A stretch of DNA of 59,625 bases from Verrucomicrobiaceae bacterium UBA7681 (GTDB lineage: Bacteria; Verrucomicrobiota; Verrucomicrobiia; Verrucomicrobiales; Verrucomicrobiaceae), in the NCBI GenBank assembly GCA_002482965.1, contig DLGZ01000059.1:46167-105791 (forward strand), read 5' to 3'. Position numbers and translations under genes: made by a program. Positions 58,072-59,625 of this stretch are shown here, one piece after another; the first letter of the stretch is position 1, and the number at the start of each line of letters is the position of its first letter. The notes below the pieces were generated by a model. That model was not told where the DNA came from. It saw only the letters and a program-made list of their open reading frames with translations, and did not search any database.

Positions 58072-59600
58072 CGCAGTCACAGCTCATCCAGCAAACCCTG
58101 CACACCCTCGCCTACATCGGAGTGCGGGAGGTGTGTGTCGCCGCCGGTGCCCGCAATGCGCCGCTGGTGTCCGCCCTGCTTGCCTGCAGCGGTGTGAAGG
58201 TCTGGAATTTCTTTGAAGAACGCAGCGCGGCCTTTTTTGCACTGGGCCGCATCATGGCAGATCGCCGGCCGGTGGCTGTGCTGACGACTTCGGGCACGGC
58301 TGCCGCAGAACTCCTGCCGGCCACGATTGAAGCGCATTATCAAAATTTGCCGCTCGTGCTGGTGACCGCAGATCGCCCGAAAAGCTACCGTGGCAGCGGC
58401 GCACCCCAGGCCATCGAGCAAGCCGGATTGTTTGGCGTCTATGCAACCATCGTCGGAGACTGGGATGCCACGGACGAATCGCATGAGGGCCTGTGCTCTG
58501 ACGGGCCGATGCATCTCAATGTCTGCCTGGATGAACCCCTGGAGACGAACGTCGCCGGCGTGGATTTTTCCAGTGCTCCGCCCCCGCCAACCTATGAGGA
58601 CGGGCCGCCTGCCCCCCTGCAATGTGATTTGGTCTTGGCTGCAGGTATTCACCCCGAAGACGCCGTCCATGTGGCAGCCCTGCTGGCCCGTCTGGATGCC
58701 CCCATCATTGCTGAAGCCACGGCAAATCTGCATGGCTTCCCTGAACTTCAGCCGCTGCTGATTCCCGGTGGTGAGCGAGCGTTGCAGTCCGCTCGTCCGG
58801 CGCATGTGCTGCGCATCGGCGCGGTACCTTCATGGCGCTGGTGGCGGGATTTGGAAGCACTGCCGAAAATCAAAGTGACCCACATCACCCGGGGTGGCTT
58901 CAGCGGACTCGCGCGGAAGGAGAATGTCGAAACGCTGGGATGGGAGAACATTCACAGCACCGAACTGGCCCGAGTGGATCCGCCCTGTGGCATCCTGCGC
59001 TTTGAGCCTGACTTTGAAAAATTTCCCGAATCCGAACCCGCCTGGGTGCGCAAAATCGTGAACGCCATTCCAGCGGGTTCGCGGGTGTTTCTGGGCAACA
59101 GCCTGCCGATTCGCGAATTCAATCTGGCGCTGCAGACGACGAAGCCGGGCCTGGAGTTTTTTGCCAACCGTGGTGCCAATGGCATCGACGGGCTTGTTTC
59201 GACCTTTCTCGGCACCAGCGCGGTGCATCCCGGTGAATGCTGGCTGATCCTCGGAGATCTGAGCGCGCTGTATGATCTCGCCGCGCCCTGGGTCATCGCC
59301 CAACTGGAGCACCCGCGGCTGCGCATCGTGGTGATCAACAATGGCGGCGGCAAAATTTTCTCCCGAGTGGCCAGCATGCGCGCCCTGCCTGAGGCCGCAC
59401 GCAACGTCATCGAAAATCGTCACTCACTGAGCTTTGAACCTTGGGCGCAACTCTGGGGCATGGAGTATCTCCAGACCGCTGATGTGAATGATCTCGAAGA
59501 CCTGCTGGCGATGCCCATGGTCATCGAAATCCGTCCCGATCCGCTGCAAACGGAAGGGTTCTGGAAGGACTGGCAGAAGCCGGTGATCAGGCCACGATGA
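58068..59600 (+). CDS. menD: 2-succinyl-5-enolpyruvyl-6-hydroxy-3-cyclohexene-1-carboxylate synthase
   Basis: Thiamine-diphosphate enzyme joining isochorismate and 2-oxoglutarate, second step of menaquinone synthesis. 510 residues. The N-terminal block has AAGARNAPLVSALL and the activating glutamate in FFEERSAAFFALG. Next are TSGTAAAELLPATIEAHYQ and LVLVTADRPKSYRGSGAPQAI. The C-terminal TPP domain has LGNSLPIRE, FANRGANGIDGLVST, LILGDLSALYDL and VVINNGGGKIF, as in MenD. Coupled to menF. Confidence 0.95.
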   Translation: MTQSQLIQQTLHTLAYIGVREVCVAAGARNAPLVSALLACSGVKVWNFFEERSAAFFALGRIMADRRPVAVLTTSGTAAAELLPATIEAHYQNLPLVLVTADRPKSYRGSGAPQAIEQAGLFGVYATIVGDWDATDESHEGLCSDGPMHLNVCLDEPLETNVAGVDFSSAPPPPTYEDGPPAPLQCDLVLAAGIHPEDAVHVAALLARLDAPIIAEATANLHGFPELQPLLIPGGERALQSARPAHVLRIGAVPSWRWWRDLEALPKIKVTHITRGGFSGLARKENVETLGWENIHSTELARVDPPCGILRFEPDFEKFPESEPAWVRKIVNAIPAGSRVFLGNSLPIREFNLALQTTKPGLEFFANRGANGIDGLVSTFLGTSAVHPGECWLILGDLSALYDLAAPWVIAQLEHPRLRIVVINNGGGKIFSRVASMRALPEAARNVIENRHSLSFEPWAQLWGMEYLQTADVNDLEDLLAMPMVIEIRPDPLQTEGFWKDWQKPVIRPR

Positions 59601-59625
59601 AGTCGCGGAAGGCGGTGATGATCAC
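59597..59625 (+). CDS. Possible next gene of the men operon (5' end only, window edge)
   Basis: An ATG overlaps the menD stop (ATGA), opening a frame MKSRKAVMI to the window end, which fits the coupling seen throughout this operon and would be a men or unrelated gene. The opposite strand also reads an in-frame tail (TAFRDFIVA then stop), so a minus-strand gene ending here is an equal alternative. Too short to decide. Confidence 0.25.

Overview
The window looks like a chromosomal segment of a Verrucomicrobia-type (PVC group) bacterium. The clues are two Tat-signal DUF1501 proteins, a DUF1080 protein, a PEP-CTERM protein, MJ0042-like zinc-ribbon membrane proteins, a dimethylformamidase-like protein, a WaaA (Kdo transferase) implying an LPS-bearing envelope, and a giant multidomain secreted redox protein. 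The DNA is GC-rich and densely coded on both strands. Many neighbouring genes overlap by ATGA, so short translationally coupled operons are common. This assignment is an inference: the window has no rRNA or other phylogenetic marker that settles it.

Layout. 1-3930 (minus): a tripartite MacAB-TolC-like efflux operon (outer-membrane factor, adaptor, truncated ABC ATPase), divergent from an ECF-like sigma factor (4075-4749). 4849-7415: small membrane proteins, a dimethylformamidase-like secreted protein and a Cys-rich small protein. 7545-13172: a Na+/Ca2+ exchanger, a hydroxyisobutyrate-dehydrogenase-type oxidoreductase, a P2-type cation ATPase and a periplasmic parvulin. 13306-14872: a PEP-CTERM protein and a degenerate metallopeptidase-like protein. 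15064-24170: two overlapping genes, the most unusual part of the window. 24219-31705: tRNA-Gln, a P-loop ATPase, PTS enzyme I, a TPR protein, two alpha/beta hydrolases and a DUF1080 protein. 31772-38785: gluconokinase, an AddB-like nuclease, DapB, FolK, an unknown membrane protein and the Nnr NAD(P)HX repair enzyme. 38823-48577: UbiE/MenG, tRNA-Leu, a prenyltransferase-like toroid protein, DUF1501, zinc-ribbon proteins, a D,D-carboxypeptidase, a second (cytosolic) parvulin, a PQQ-like beta-propeller and an orphan antitoxin-like protein. 48780-59600: a cupin, RsmD, WaaA, a sugar nucleotidyltransferase, a coiled-coil zinc-ribbon protein, DUF1501, a GKRP/MurQ-like SIS protein, then MenF and MenD.

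The most interesting system is the 15064-24170 pair. The first gene fuses an MbnP-like copper-binding domain to an MbnH/MauG-like di-haem peroxidase in one chain. In methanobactin loci these are two separate proteins, and MbnH oxidises a Trp of MbnP to kynurenine to build a copper site. The second gene overlaps it by four bases. It encodes a 2443-residue protein that starts with a complete copper-radical (galactose/glyoxal) oxidase module, with the Cys, two Tyr and two His ligands all recognisable. This continues into PKD, YVTN beta-propeller, a second di-haem cytochrome module, Ig-like repeats and a PA14 domain. A self-contained extracellular copper/haem redox machine is a reasonable hypothesis; substrate and electron acceptor are unknown.

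Menaquinone synthesis is represented by MenF-MenD and a separate UbiE/MenG. Lysine/peptidoglycan (DapB), folate (FolK), ribosome modification (RsmD) and LPS (WaaA) genes show this is core chromosome. I see no phage, insertion sequence, integrase or CRISPR array.
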